From: Anaerolineae bacterium
Lineage (GTDB): Bacteria > Chloroflexota > Anaerolineae > Aggregatilineales > Aggregatilineaceae
NCBI GenBank assembly: GCA_016926875.1
Contig: JAFGNU010000093.1
Span: 1-64,000, forward strand
DNA length: 64,000 bases
Direction of reading: 5' to 3'
Shown here: positions 41,550 to 51,000 of the stretch, piece after piece
How positions within the stretch are numbered: position 1 is the stretch's first letter
How the letters are laid out: every line of letters begins with the position of its first letter
Made by a program: the position numbers and the translations under genes
The notes under the pieces: model-generated
Told to the model about the DNA's origin: nothing
What the model saw: only the letters and a program-made list of their open reading frames with translations
Databases searched by the model: none

Positions 41550-43070
41550 ATGGATCGACATCGACGCTCCGGCGTGCAGGTCGCGCGGCGAGTATGGCCC
41601 GTTGTCGCCTTGCTGCTGCTGTTTGTCGTGCGGACACACGCTGTCACACGCCAGGAAGCATTTATCGACGAGGGGTATCACGCTGCACGGGCGCGCGTGG
41701 TGTGGCGTTTTGACGATCACCCGGCACGGGCGGCGAACGGCAAGCTGTTGTTGTACTTCTGGCTGGGGCTGTTCGATCTCCAGGCAGGAACGGCGCTGTA
41801 TAGCACGCGGACGGCTGTCGCGCTGTGTGCGCCAGTGAGCGGGGCGTGTGTGTACGCAGTGGGGCAGCGGTTCGGTGGAAGGGCTGCCGGGCTGCTGGCG
41901 CTGGCGCTGTATGCGATTCTGCCGCTGGCCGTGTTCTTTGAGCGGATGGCGCTGGCCGATCCGCTGGCGTCGGCGTTTGCGTGTTTGCTGGCGTGGTATA
42001 GTCTGGTGTTCGCACGCCGTCCAACGCCGGGGCGGGGCGTGGTGATCGGTATCTTGATCGCGCTGGTGACGCTCGCCAAACTGACGATGGGCCTGATTCC
42101 ACTGCTGCCGGTGGCAGCGGCGGTGATCATGTTCCCCTGGCGTGTGGACGGCTGGCGCTCCGGTGTGCGGCGCTGGCGGCGTGCCTACCTGCGTCCATTG
42201 ATGCTTGCGGCGGGCGTGGTGGTCCTGGTCTGGCTGCCGATCCTGGTGCCCGCGTTGCTGGCGCGGGATACGGACAGCCCCTTTATCCTGGTCAATCCCC
42301 CGAATTTGCAGCGCGCCGATTCCGCCAGATCGATCACCCAGTTGGCCGATATCCTGCCACAGGTGTGTTATTACACGTCGGTCGCGTTGGTGCTCGCGGC
42401 AGGGCTGGCGGCGATCTGCCTGGTAAGCTGCTCGTGGCGCGGGCAGATGCGGCGCGGGGCGGTATTTGTATTGGTCTGGCTGGTGCTGATCGTGGCGCTG
42501 CCCGCTGTGGCGGCCAAAGATATGCGCTCGCGCTACCTGATGCCGACGGCTGCCCCGCTGGCGCTGCTGTTGGCGCTTGGCGCGGCGCAAGCATGGCGCG
42601 TGGTGCCGGGACGGGCTGCCGTTCTGGTGCGCAGCGCATTGGTAACAGGCGGGGCGGCGTGGGTAGTCCTGTTTGCCCTGCCGTTCGACATCACAGCGCT
42701 GACCGATCCGCCGGGGCTGAGCCTGTCAGCGCGCGATATGGGGTATGTGACCGGCTCCCTGGCCGGGGATGCGCTGCGCGAAGCTGCTGCGATGCTGGAA
42801 CAGGTAGACCCGCCTGCCGACGCCGTGTATGCCGTGCGCGGTACCTGTAACCTGCTGTTCTTTTATTCGCCGCTGGATGTGCACTGCCTCAAAAGCAGTA
42901 CGCAGCCTGACGAACTCGCCGCCCACCGGCTGTCGTATGTGGTCTACGATGGGAGCGGGCCACCGCAGACTATACAGGGACTGCGCTGGGAACTGGTGGC
43001 TGAATACCCACGCCAGCATACGGACCGCGTGGCGCAGGTGTGGCGCGTACAGTTGGCCGGCGCGGAGTGA
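41550..43070 (+). CDS. GT-C (PMT/GT39-like) membrane glycosyltransferase
   Basis: 506 residues from ATG 41550; a TTG at 41535 is possible but less likely. An N-terminal helix (VWPVVALLLLFVVRTHAV) is followed by AFIDEGYHAARARVVWRF, with the Asp-Glu of the GT39 active-site loop. About 11 membrane helices extend to about 400, then a short external domain (VYAVRGTCNLLFFYSPLDVHCLKSS...HRLSYVVYDGSG). The two cysteines could pair. The donor would be a polyprenyl-phosphate sugar; the acceptor is unknown. It converges with the next gene, with only 2 bp between stops. Confidence 0.8.
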   Translation: MDRHRRSGVQVARRVWPVVALLLLFVVRTHAVTRQEAFIDEGYHAARARVVWRFDDHPARAANGKLLLYFWLGLFDLQAGTALYSTRTAVALCAPVSGACVYAVGQRFGGRAAGLLALALYAILPLAVFFERMALADPLASAFACLLAWYSLVFARRPTPGRGVVIGILIALVTLAKLTMGLIPLLPVAAAVIMFPWRVDGWRSGVRRWRRAYLRPLMLAAGVVVLVWLPILVPALLARDTDSPFILVNPPNLQRADSARSITQLADILPQVCYYTSVALVLAAGLAAICLVSCSWRGQMRRGAVFVLVWLVLIVALPAVAAKDMRSRYLMPTAAPLALLLALGAAQAWRVVPGRAAVLVRSALVTGGAAWVVLFALPFDITALTDPPGLSLSARDMGYVTGSLAGDALREAAAMLEQVDPPADAVYAVRGTCNLLFFYSPLDVHCLKSSTQPDELAAHRLSYVVYDGSGPPQTIQGLRWELVAEYPRQHTDRVAQVWRVQLAGAE

Positions 43071-43072
43071 TG

Positions 43073-43672
43073 CTATTCCAGCGGTGTGATTTGCCGCAGG
43101 GTGATGTTTACCTGGTTGCGGCTGCAATCCTGTTGATCAAACACGATCTCAACCGGGGCGGTGAAGTGCCGGTCTCCGGCGACAAGCTGGACCCATACGC
43201 GGCGGTGGATCATGCCCGGCAGCGCCAGCGACCAGCGTCCTTTGTCCTGCCCGGCGACCTCGCCTGTCAGCAGGGTCTGCTGGGCCGTATAGTCACCCCA
43301 GATCAGCACGCCGAAGCCGTCGGTTGGCGCGTTATTCTGGTTTAGGACCAGGCCGGTTAACGTCTGTTCGTCGCAGGTGGGAGCGGCGGAATAAGCAGGG
43401 CTGTCATCGGCCAGCTCAAACGGGAAACTGCCGCGCACCACGGCGGGGGCCGGTGTCGGCGAGAGGGCGACAGCGGTTTCGGTCCGGCTGACGTTGGCAA
43501 AGGCGGCGGTCAGCGTTTCATCAAACTCTTCTTCCAGGTTTAATTCCCGCCCGCGTGCGATGATGATCAGGATGACCACGGCGGTCAGCATCGCCAGAAA
43601 CAACAGGATCGCGATGGTCAGCATCATTTTGTAGGGTTGGCTGTACGGGATTTCGTTGGGTGGTTGATCCAC
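43073..43672 (-). CDS. Single-pass membrane protein with external beta domain
   Basis: 199 residues. One transmembrane helix near the N-terminus (MMLTIAILLFLAMLTAVVILIII, about 16-38) with the bulk outside. A Pro/Ala linker leads to a beta-sandwich that reads CDEQTLTGLVLNQNNAPTDGFGVLIWGD...TALLTGEVAGQDKGRWSLALPG, in the style of carboxypeptidase-regulatory/CNA-B-like domains, with a Cys at each end (C123, C184) likely forming a disulfide. Similar anchored domains are frequent in Chloroflexota; the role is unknown. Confidence 0.7.
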   Translation of the reverse strand: MDQPPNEIPYSQPYKMMLTIAILLFLAMLTAVVILIIIARGRELNLEEEFDETLTAAFANVSRTETAVALSPTPAPAVVRGSFPFELADDSPAYSAAPTCDEQTLTGLVLNQNNAPTDGFGVLIWGDYTAQQTLLTGEVAGQDKGRWSLALPGMIHRRVWVQLVAGDRHFTAPVEIVFDQQDCSRNQVNITLRQITPLE

Positions 43673-43727
43673 AGGTGCGCTGGCTCCTGATCATGTGATC
43701 ATTACTGCCGGGTACGATTGTACCCGA

Positions 43728-45752
43728 TCAGACGGTTTTTTCGAGTTCCAACGCGGGCACCAGTTCACGCCAGGCGCGCAGCACTTCGGCCACGCTCCAC
43801 GCCTGGGCAATACAACCGCGCGCGGTGTGGGGCGGGTCGCCGTCAAAGATTTCGCTGATCGAGCCAAGGCCGTGATCACTCAGGTGATCGGCCATTGGTT
43901 GCAGGTAGCTGAGGGCGGTCTGCGCATCGCCGTACACCTTGTAATGGGCGCTCACAAACGGCCCGATCAGCCACGCCCACACGGTGCCCTGGTGGTAGCA
44001 GCTATCACGCTGGAGCGGGTCGCCGCCGTAGTTGCCCACATAGTCGGTTTCGTCTGGGGCCAGGCTGCGCAGTCCAAAGGATGTCAGCAGTTCGCGGGCA
44101 CAGATAGTCACCACGGCGCGGGCCTTGTCTTTGTCCAGCAGATCAAACGGCAGCGACACGGCGAACAACTGGTTCGGGCGCAGGGGGGGATCGTCGCCGT
44201 TCGGGCCGTCGATCACGTCGTACAGGTACCCGGCATTGTACCAGAACCGGTCATTGAAGCTGGTGTGGGCGCGGTCGGCCATCTGGCTAAAACGGTCGGC
44301 GTCGTCCGGGTGATCCAGCCGGGCGGCGATCTCGGCAGCGATCCGCAGCGCGTTGTACCACAGCGCGTTAATCTCCACCGGTTTGCCGACGCGCGGCGTC
44401 ACAACCCAGTCATCGATCTTGGCGTCCATCCAGGTAAGCTGCGACCCGGCTTCGCCCGCGAATAACAGGCCGTCTGCCGGGTCCTGGTGGATGTTATAGC
44501 GCGTGCCTTTGGAATACCACTCCAATATATCGACCAGCACCGGGTACACGTCCTGGATCACTGGGTGATCAAAGCCTGATTCCTGGCAGCAGGCATAGAC
44601 CGCCTGGAAGTACCACAGCGAGGCATCAACGGTGTTGTAATCGGGCTGCTGACCGGCGTCGGGGAAGCGGTTGGGCAGCATCCCCTGGCTGGCAAAGCGC
44701 GCATACGTGCGCAGGATGGCAGCGCCTTCTTCGTAGCGACCTGTGGCCAACGCCAGGCCGGGCAGCGCGATCATCGTGTCGCGGCCCCAATCGCTGAACC
44801 AGGGATACCCCGCCAGCACGCTTTTTCCCGGCTGGCCGCCGATGTCACGGCTGACGATGAACTGGTCTGCGGCCAGCACAAGCTGCGCGATCCAGTCCGG
44901 CGTATGGTCAGGCAGGCTGGCGCGGCTGATCAGGTCGCGTTGGCGCTGTTGTTCGGCATCCAGGGCATCCTGCCAGGGGACGGGTGGATCGGACTCGGCG
45001 GTGAAAACCACCGCGAGCGTTTCGCCGAGATTCAGATCGGCGATGATGGTGCCCGCAGTGAACAGGTCTTCCTGGCTTTCGAGGCCGCGCAGCTTCTCCT
45101 GGGCCAGGTGGAACGACCACCACCACTCCGGGCCGGGCTGGATTGTGCCGTGATTGGTCAGGATGGTAAACGGCTGCGGAAGGGGTGAAGTGCGGGCGGG
45201 GTGCGGCTGGACGGATATGGCCTGCCCGCCGGGCCAGGGTGGATCGACTGCTTCAACGTCGATTGGGTAGCCGCCCTTGGTCAGCTTATGATGGTCGAGG
45301 TAGGTGCACAGCGGCTTGAGCATCAGCCGGACATCCGAATGCCCGCGCGTGTACGTATAGGTCAGGTAGGTGGTGTTGCGGCCATGTTCCATCCAGATGC
45401 GCTGTGTGACCTGCACATCGCCAATCCCCCACGTGAAGGTTGGAATTGTTCCTTCAAGCGCGAAGCTTTCCAGGTGGCGGTAGCCATCTGGCAGCACGAC
45501 ACCTGCCGCCCATTCGTGGGTGACCAGCGGTGACCGCCGCCCGTCGATTTCGAGCCAGGCGTCGAGGTTGGCGATCATCAGCGTGCGCCGGGTAGGAGGC
45601 TGTAGCGAGGCCGTCAGCAGGCTGTGATAGCGGCGTGTGCGTGCCCCGCCCAGCGCGCCCATGGCATACCCGCCGATGCCGTTGGTCACCAGCCACTCCC
45701 GGCGCAGCACGGCGTCCAGGTTGCCGGTCACTTCGCGTCCAAAATGAATCAT
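43728..45752 (-). CDS. Glycogen debranching enzyme (amylo-alpha-1,6-glucosidase type)
   Basis: 674 residues from ATG 45752; the longer frame to 45800 is rejected because homology starts at MIHFGREVTG. N-terminal domain: REWLVTNGIGGYAMGALGGARTRRYHSLL, the standard GDE_N motif. C-terminal (alpha/alpha)6 catalytic domain from about 290: YPWFSDWGRDTMIALPGLAL, VDASLWYFQAVYACC, GKPVEINALWYNALRIA and YHQGTVWAWLIGPFVSAH. It removes alpha-1,6 branches from glycogen or short glucans. A 7-bp hairpin (CGGGTAC/GTACCCG, 43709-43726) lies just past the stop without a T run. The CBM48 gene upstream on the same strand could be functionally linked. Confidence 0.92.
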   Translation of the reverse strand: MIHFGREVTGNLDAVLRREWLVTNGIGGYAMGALGGARTRRYHSLLTASLQPPTRRTLMIANLDAWLEIDGRRSPLVTHEWAAGVVLPDGYRHLESFALEGTIPTFTWGIGDVQVTQRIWMEHGRNTTYLTYTYTRGHSDVRLMLKPLCTYLDHHKLTKGGYPIDVEAVDPPWPGGQAISVQPHPARTSPLPQPFTILTNHGTIQPGPEWWWSFHLAQEKLRGLESQEDLFTAGTIIADLNLGETLAVVFTAESDPPVPWQDALDAEQQRQRDLISRASLPDHTPDWIAQLVLAADQFIVSRDIGGQPGKSVLAGYPWFSDWGRDTMIALPGLALATGRYEEGAAILRTYARFASQGMLPNRFPDAGQQPDYNTVDASLWYFQAVYACCQESGFDHPVIQDVYPVLVDILEWYSKGTRYNIHQDPADGLLFAGEAGSQLTWMDAKIDDWVVTPRVGKPVEINALWYNALRIAAEIAARLDHPDDADRFSQMADRAHTSFNDRFWYNAGYLYDVIDGPNGDDPPLRPNQLFAVSLPFDLLDKDKARAVVTICARELLTSFGLRSLAPDETDYVGNYGGDPLQRDSCYHQGTVWAWLIGPFVSAHYKVYGDAQTALSYLQPMADHLSDHGLGSISEIFDGDPPHTARGCIAQAWSVAEVLRAWRELVPALELEKTV

Positions 45753-45937
45753 GGGGGGTGTCTCCGCTGGAAACTGGCTGCGTAACACCCGCCCGGACAA
45801 CCGGGAAATCAGGGCTGTGACGGGCGGGCATGGTGTGCAGGGTTATCGGTGCGCCGCCGTGCCGCGTTAGCAGACTGGGCGAAAACGCATCGGGTGGGAT
45901 GATGACGCCGTGTCGAGTATGCGCTGCCCTCAGATAG

Positions 45938-46234
45938 TCAGGTAGTGATGACCGAGTTGTCTCCACTAAAGGGATTAGGAACGTATCTATCGGCGTTCCA
46001 ATCGTTGTGCCACTTGTCATTTACCAGATAGCGGAAATGATATTCCCGGTTGGGTTCCAGCGTGATGCTGACCTTGAAGTTTCCGTTCTTGAGCTTTTGC
46101 ATCGGCGTGGCCGATTCATCCCAGTCATTGAAGTCGCCAACCAGGAACGCTGTCTCGGCACCGGCAGCAATCGCTTCGGGCAGAACAAAGTCCACTTTGA
46201 CCTTGCCGCTCTTCAGAATGCGCTTCTTATACAT
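45938..46234 (-). CDS. Stand-alone CBM48 (AMPK-beta-like) glycogen-binding protein
   Basis: 98 residues, consisting of a single early-set/CBM48 domain: VDFVLPEAIAAGAETAFLVGDFNDWDESATPMQKLKNGNFKVSITLEPNREYHFRYLVNDKWHNDWNAD. The GDFNDW and YHFRYLVN(D) motifs are those that hold alpha-glucan in AMPK beta subunits and at the N-terminus of GH13 branching and debranching enzymes. No catalytic domain follows: the stop at 45938 is clear and no GH13 gene is next to it. AAGGAG precedes the ATG. The debranching enzyme lies 185 bp downstream on the same strand, which suggests it helps bring enzymes to the granule; this is inference. Confidence 0.9.
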   Translation of the reverse strand: MYKKRILKSGKVKVDFVLPEAIAAGAETAFLVGDFNDWDESATPMQKLKNGNFKVSITLEPNREYHFRYLVNDKWHNDWNADRYVPNPFSGDNSVITT

Positions 46235-46379
46235 AGGTTGCTCTCCTTGTGCAAGCTGGCTGCTTGTGCCCGTATTCTACCACTTTTTATTAGTCAGACC
46301 AGGGCCGGTTTGCCGGGTTGCAGCCGTACAAGAGTGCTTCGATTTGCAGACAACACACAGGTTGATCATGAAAACGTTT

Positions 46380-47291
46380 TCAACACGACGGGTGGCCGCG
46401 CTCCTCAAATGTCAGCGGATCGACCGGGATGTCATCGATGCGCGTTTCGTAGTGGATGTGCGGGCCGGTGCTGTTGCCGGTGCTGCCGCTCCAGCCGATC
46501 ACAGTGAGACGCGCGACCACCTGGCCGGGGATAACGTTGAAGCTGTTCAGGTGGGCGTAGTAGGTGATAAACGGCCCATTCTGGATGATCACCAGGTTGC
46601 CGTAGCCATCGGTGCGCCAGCCCGCGAAGATCACCTGTCCGCTGTGCGTAGCGACGACCGGCGTATCCAGCGGAACGCCGATGTCGATCCCGCTGTGCCA
46701 GCGGTGGAACACCTGGGTTAGCGGGCCGGGCGCGGGCCACCCGGCAGGCGCGCAGTCCAACCCGCCGAACGTTGGCCCGGCGGGCGGGGCCAGGGTTGGC
46801 ACGGTGACTACAACCCCGGACGGGGTGGGGGTGGTGTCGTCCGACGGCGTTGCAGGTGGGGGAAAGGCCCGGTACGTACTGATGGCGGCGGCTGTCGGCG
46901 TATTGGTTGGCAGCGGCGCGAGCGTGGGCTTGGGCGCAGGCGTAATCGTGGGCAGCAGCAGCTTGAACTGGCTGTCGCCGGTGGCAGGCAGGTAGATACC
47001 GATGGGCGGAATATCGGTCGTGATCACTTCGAGCGGGCCAGGGCGGTCGTGCAGGTAAGCTGCTTCGAGCGCCGGGATCAGCGCGGGATCGACAGCGGCA
47101 TAGAGATTAGACTGGGCGACCGGCGATGCTGCGCCGGGCTGCGTGCGGGTACCGGCGGGCTGCTGGCCGGTGCCGGGGTGGCGGCTGGTGTAGGTGCTGA
47201 TCAGCAGGACCAGCGCAAACGCGCTCCCGCTCGCCACCAGGACGAGCGCCACCAGGCGCAGCCGTCGCCAGGAAGTTTGTGATCCGTTCAT
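46380..47291 (-). CDS. Membrane-anchored M23 (LytM-type) peptidase
   Basis: 303 residues. One N-terminal helix (LRLVALVLVASGSAFALVLLIS) anchors it; a long Thr/Pro-rich linker (to about 175) follows. The catalytic domain has HSGIDIGVPLDTPV (zinc His and Asp of HxxxD), GYGNLVIIQNG, YYAHLN and GPHIHYE (HxH), all four signature elements of M23 peptidases that cut peptidoglycan cross-bridges. The domain should therefore be active. It may act in cell-wall turnover; no division genes are near. Confidence 0.9.
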   Translation of the reverse strand: MNGSQTSWRRLRLVALVLVASGSAFALVLLISTYTSRHPGTGQQPAGTRTQPGAASPVAQSNLYAAVDPALIPALEAAYLHDRPGPLEVITTDIPPIGIYLPATGDSQFKLLLPTITPAPKPTLAPLPTNTPTAAAISTYRAFPPPATPSDDTTPTPSGVVVTVPTLAPPAGPTFGGLDCAPAGWPAPGPLTQVFHRWHSGIDIGVPLDTPVVATHSGQVIFAGWRTDGYGNLVIIQNGPFITYYAHLNSFNVIPGQVVARLTVIGWSGSTGNSTGPHIHYETRIDDIPVDPLTFEERGHPSC

Positions 47292-47430
47292 GATCCCCCA
47301 CGAGAACCCATGCGGCGTATGCCGGTATCAGGGGCATTGTACCATGCAGGGCGGGTTCGTGCGGGGATTCAGGCTGTGAAAGCCGGGCGTATGCGATTTA
47401 GGGTGTTGATCAGCCGGGGAGTGTGTATAC

Positions 47431-47571
47431 TGGCCTCACCCCTCATCCCCTTCTCCCCTCTCCAGCCGAGCTATAGAGGGGAAATGGGGAGCAGCGCAGC
47501 GCGATGACGGCGCTCGCGGCTTTGCTCCCCCTCGCCATTTCGAATGGAGAGGGGGCCGGGGGGTGAGGCCA
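47431..47571. repeat. Dispersed element with inverted ends, copy 2 (MITE-like)
   Basis: TGGCCTCACCCC at the left and GGGGTGAGGCCA at the right, with the same inner blocks as 2781-2930 (GAGCTATAGAGGGGAAA, CTCCCCCTCGCCATTTCG). It is about 9 bp shorter because one CCAACCCC block is missing near the left end. It makes up much of the 307-bp gap at 47292-47598; the rest of that gap is unremarkable. Confidence 0.85.
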
Positions 47572-47598
47572 ACCGTGAGTCAATCCCATTCGCAAAGG

Positions 47599-47928
47599 CT
47601 AGCACGCTGCATAAATCGTCCTGGCTGATGTGAGAATGGCGCGACGGCGGATATAGTTTTCGCTTTGTTCGATGACCCGCCGGTTGATCAGGTCGATCTC
47701 GCGCCCCAGAATAGAAGCAAGCTCCTGTTCCATTGCCAGCGTGTTCGCCAGCGTGTACCGGTATTCCGGCGCAAACGTCACCAGCACGTCGATGTCGCTG
47801 TCCGGGCCGAAATCACCGAGCAGCACCGATCCGAACAGCGCGAGTTCCGTGATGTGCCAGCGCTGGCAGAAGACCGCGATGGCATCCATCGGCAGGTCGA
47901 TCTGGGGCGGGTGCCGGGTGCTGGTCAT
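47599..47928 (-). CDS. MNT-type minimal nucleotidyltransferase (MntA-like), no HEPN partner seen
   Basis: 109 residues. The catalytic pattern GSx10DxD is complete: G33-S34 and D45, D47 in LFGSVLLGDFGPDSDIDVLV. A third acidic residue is plausible in EIDLINRR. Such proteins usually act as antitoxins that AMPylate a HEPN RNase encoded next to them (MntA/HepT). Here neither side has a HEPN gene: upstream is addB on the other strand and downstream is the MITE-like repeat 27 bp away. So it is an orphan, either a relic of a toxin-antitoxin pair or an independent enzyme. Confidence 0.85.
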   Translation of the reverse strand: MTSTRHPPQIDLPMDAIAVFCQRWHITELALFGSVLLGDFGPDSDIDVLVTFAPEYRYTLANTLAMEQELASILGREIDLINRRVIEQSENYIRRRAILTSARTIYAAC

Positions 47929-48038
47929 GGGTTTATCTCTGCGCTCAAACGCGGCTGTTACGGGTATTGTACCAGATTCGCGGCGGCTGTTTGCTCTTTG
48001 GACGGCTCCGCACTAGACTGGCGGCGGAAGGAGCGCTC

Positions 48039-51000
48039 ATGTTCACCGATTCAGTTGATGCATTTGAGATGCCGGACCTGCCGCCAGAAGCGGACCTGAT
48101 CACCGGGCCGGTGGGTTGTGGCAAAACCGCCGCTGCGATTGACGCGATTCTCGATACGCGCCTGTTCGCGGCGTTCAGTACGATCTGGGTGCTGCTGGCA
48201 ACCGACCGGCAGATACACGCCTTCCGCGAGCGGCTGCTGGCCCGCAGCCCGGACGGTGTCCAGTTTGGCGTGGAATTCTTCAATTTTTACACATTGTACG
48301 GGCGGCTGCTGGACATGGCCGGAGACCCGCAGCGACAGGTCAGCGATGCCGCGCGCTATAACATCCTGCGCGCTATCACGACCACGTTGCAGGCACGCGG
48401 CGAACTCGAATTGTTTGGCGAGATCGCGCACTTGTCGGGTTTTATCGGGCTGGCGGCGGGATTAATCAACGAGTTGAAGCAGGGGCTTGTGCTGCCGGAG
48501 GACTTCGAACAGGTGGCAGCGGCGCGTGGTCCCAAAGACCGCGACCTGGCGCGTATCTATTCCGGCTACCAGCGGTTTTTGCAGGACCGGCACCTGGTGG
48601 ACCGGCACGGCGCGGGCTGGCTGGCGGTTGAACACCTGCAAACGGGCGGCGCGCTGGGACAGGCGATCAAGGACAACGTCGAACTGCTGGTGGTGGACGG
48701 CTTCGACCAGTTCAACCGGGTGCATGTCCAACTGCTGACGGCGCTGGCGCGGCAGGTGAAGCGAACGGTCCTCACCTTGACGCGCGCACCCGGCGACCAG
48801 GGGCGGCGCTTCCGGCGCTTTGAGCAGACGCGCGAGCGCTTATTAGACGCAGACTGCGACCTGTGGCGGGAGCGTTGGCTAGATGGACCGGGCGGCAGCG
48901 AGATGGATCGCCCGCCCGCGCTGGATCACCTGTCGCGCGCGATCTTCCACAGCCAGCCGGATCGTCTTCCAAACGGCGGCGCGCTGGCCTTGATCGAAGC
49001 GCCGGACGTAGTGCGCGAGGTCGAGGCGGTGCTGCGGCGGGTGAAGGCTTTGCTGTTGGACGGTATCGCGCCGGAGTCGGTGATCATCATCGCGCGGCGG
49101 CTGGATCGCTACGGTGGGGCACTGTACGAGACGGCGCGGGCTTTCGGGCTGCCGCTGGTGGTGCGGGCGGGCGGACGTCTGGAGGAAAACCCGGCGGTGG
49201 CGCTGGTGCTGCTGCTGATCGACCTGGTCGCGCTGGATTTCCCCCGCCGCGAACTGCTCGACGTGCTGCGCTCGCCTTATGTTGACCCGCCGGACCTGTC
49301 GCCGGAGCAGATCGCGCAGTTGGAGCGGATCAGCCTGGACCGGCAGGTCGTGCGCGGGCGGGCGATCTGGTTAGACGCGGTGACCGGTGCCGGGCGCGTT
49401 CAACAAGACGAAGACGGCGAAGCCCTGCGCGCGCTGGCTGAAACGGACGCTGTCACGCTGGTTGAAGCGCTGGCGGGCTTTTTTGACCGGATCACGCCCC
49501 CGCTAACAGGCACGATCTACGATCTGACCGGCTGGATCGAAGCGCTGATCGGCCCGGACCCGGAAGCAGAGGCGCATGACCAGGCCGAAGCACAAACAGA
49601 CGACACGGCAGCAGGGGAAGCAGATGAATTTTTCCGCGAGCATTTGGACGTACTGGCGAACGTCCGCGCCTCCGGTGATGCGGTGCGTGTGGCGCGAGAC
49701 GTGTCCGCGCTGGCCGCATTCAAACAGGTGCTGCTCAGCCTGCGAGCGGCGCACGATCTGCTGGTCGAGCGCGGCGATCTGGCGCTCATCCGCTGGGCGG
49801 ACTTCCGCGCCGAACTGGAACTGGCGCTCGACCGGGCGGCGATCACACCGCCGGGCGGGCAGGGGCGGCTGGGGCGCGTGCTGGCGACGGATGCGCTCGA
49901 AGCGCGCGGCCTGCCGCATGATCACGTCTTTATCCTGGGGCTGTCGGAGAGCGTTTTTCCTGAACAGCAGGCGGACGATCCGCTGTACCAGGAAGACGAG
50001 CGGCAGCAGTTGGAAGCCGCCGGGATCGACGTCCAGACGGCGGACGAGCGCGTAGACGATATGAGCCTGTTTTATCAAGCTGTCGGGCTGGCGCGGCGAT
50101 CCCTGACCCTCAGTCGCTTCACTGTCGATGACCGGGGCACGCCCAACCCGCCGTCGCCGTTTTGGGGCGCGGTGCGGGCGGTGGTCGATGTGCCGGACGA
50201 CCAGATCACACGGCTGCCGGTCGGCGCGGCTCCAGCCCTGGACCACGCGGCGACACCCGGCGAGGCGGCGGTTGCAGTGGCGGCGGCCTTCAGCGGGGAG
50301 CGCGGCGATCAGGATATTGCAGCAGCGGCGGGCGTCTATAACGCGCTGCTGGATCATCCAACCTGGGGCGCGCGCTGGCGTGGAGCGCTGCACGGGCGGG
50401 CGGTCGAAGCCGGGCGCGAAGACATCACCCGCCCCTTTGATGCTTACGGCGGAATCCTGACCGACCCGGCGCTGATCGCGGCAGCAGCGGCCCAACTCGG
50501 CCCTGAGCGCATCTGGAGCGCCAGCCAGTTTACCGAGTACGGCGTGTGCCCGTACCGCTTTTTTGCGCGGCGGCTGCTGCGGCTGGACGAACTCAAAGAA
50601 CCGGAGGAAGGGCTGGACGCCTTGCAGCGCGGGTCGCTCAACCACGCCGTGTTAGAGGACACCTACCGGCGGATCGCGGGAGAGGGCTTGAGTATCACGC
50701 CGGAGAATCAAACGCGCGCGCTGGCGATTCTTCAGGAGGTGGCGGCAGAGGTGTTTGAGCACGCACCGGAGCAGTTCGGTTTTCGCCCGTCGCCGGTCTG
50801 GGAACACGAGCGCGCGGACCTGCTGCGGCGCCTGGGCTGGCTGGTGGCGCTGGATTTCAGCGACGAAACGCCGTTCGCCAGCGGAAAAAAACCGCTTGCC
50901 CAATACATCGCGGATGCCGAACGGCAGCCCTATGCCCAGGAGGCGCGTTTTGGATTTGGTGGGCAGGCGCCGGTGATGATTGACGGCCCGGCGGGACCGG

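Noticed and set aside
41526-42590. 354-codon minus-strand frame opposite the GT-C gene
   Set aside because: Gln/Arg/His-rich shadow; the plus strand encodes a clear membrane protein with the Asp-Glu motif.
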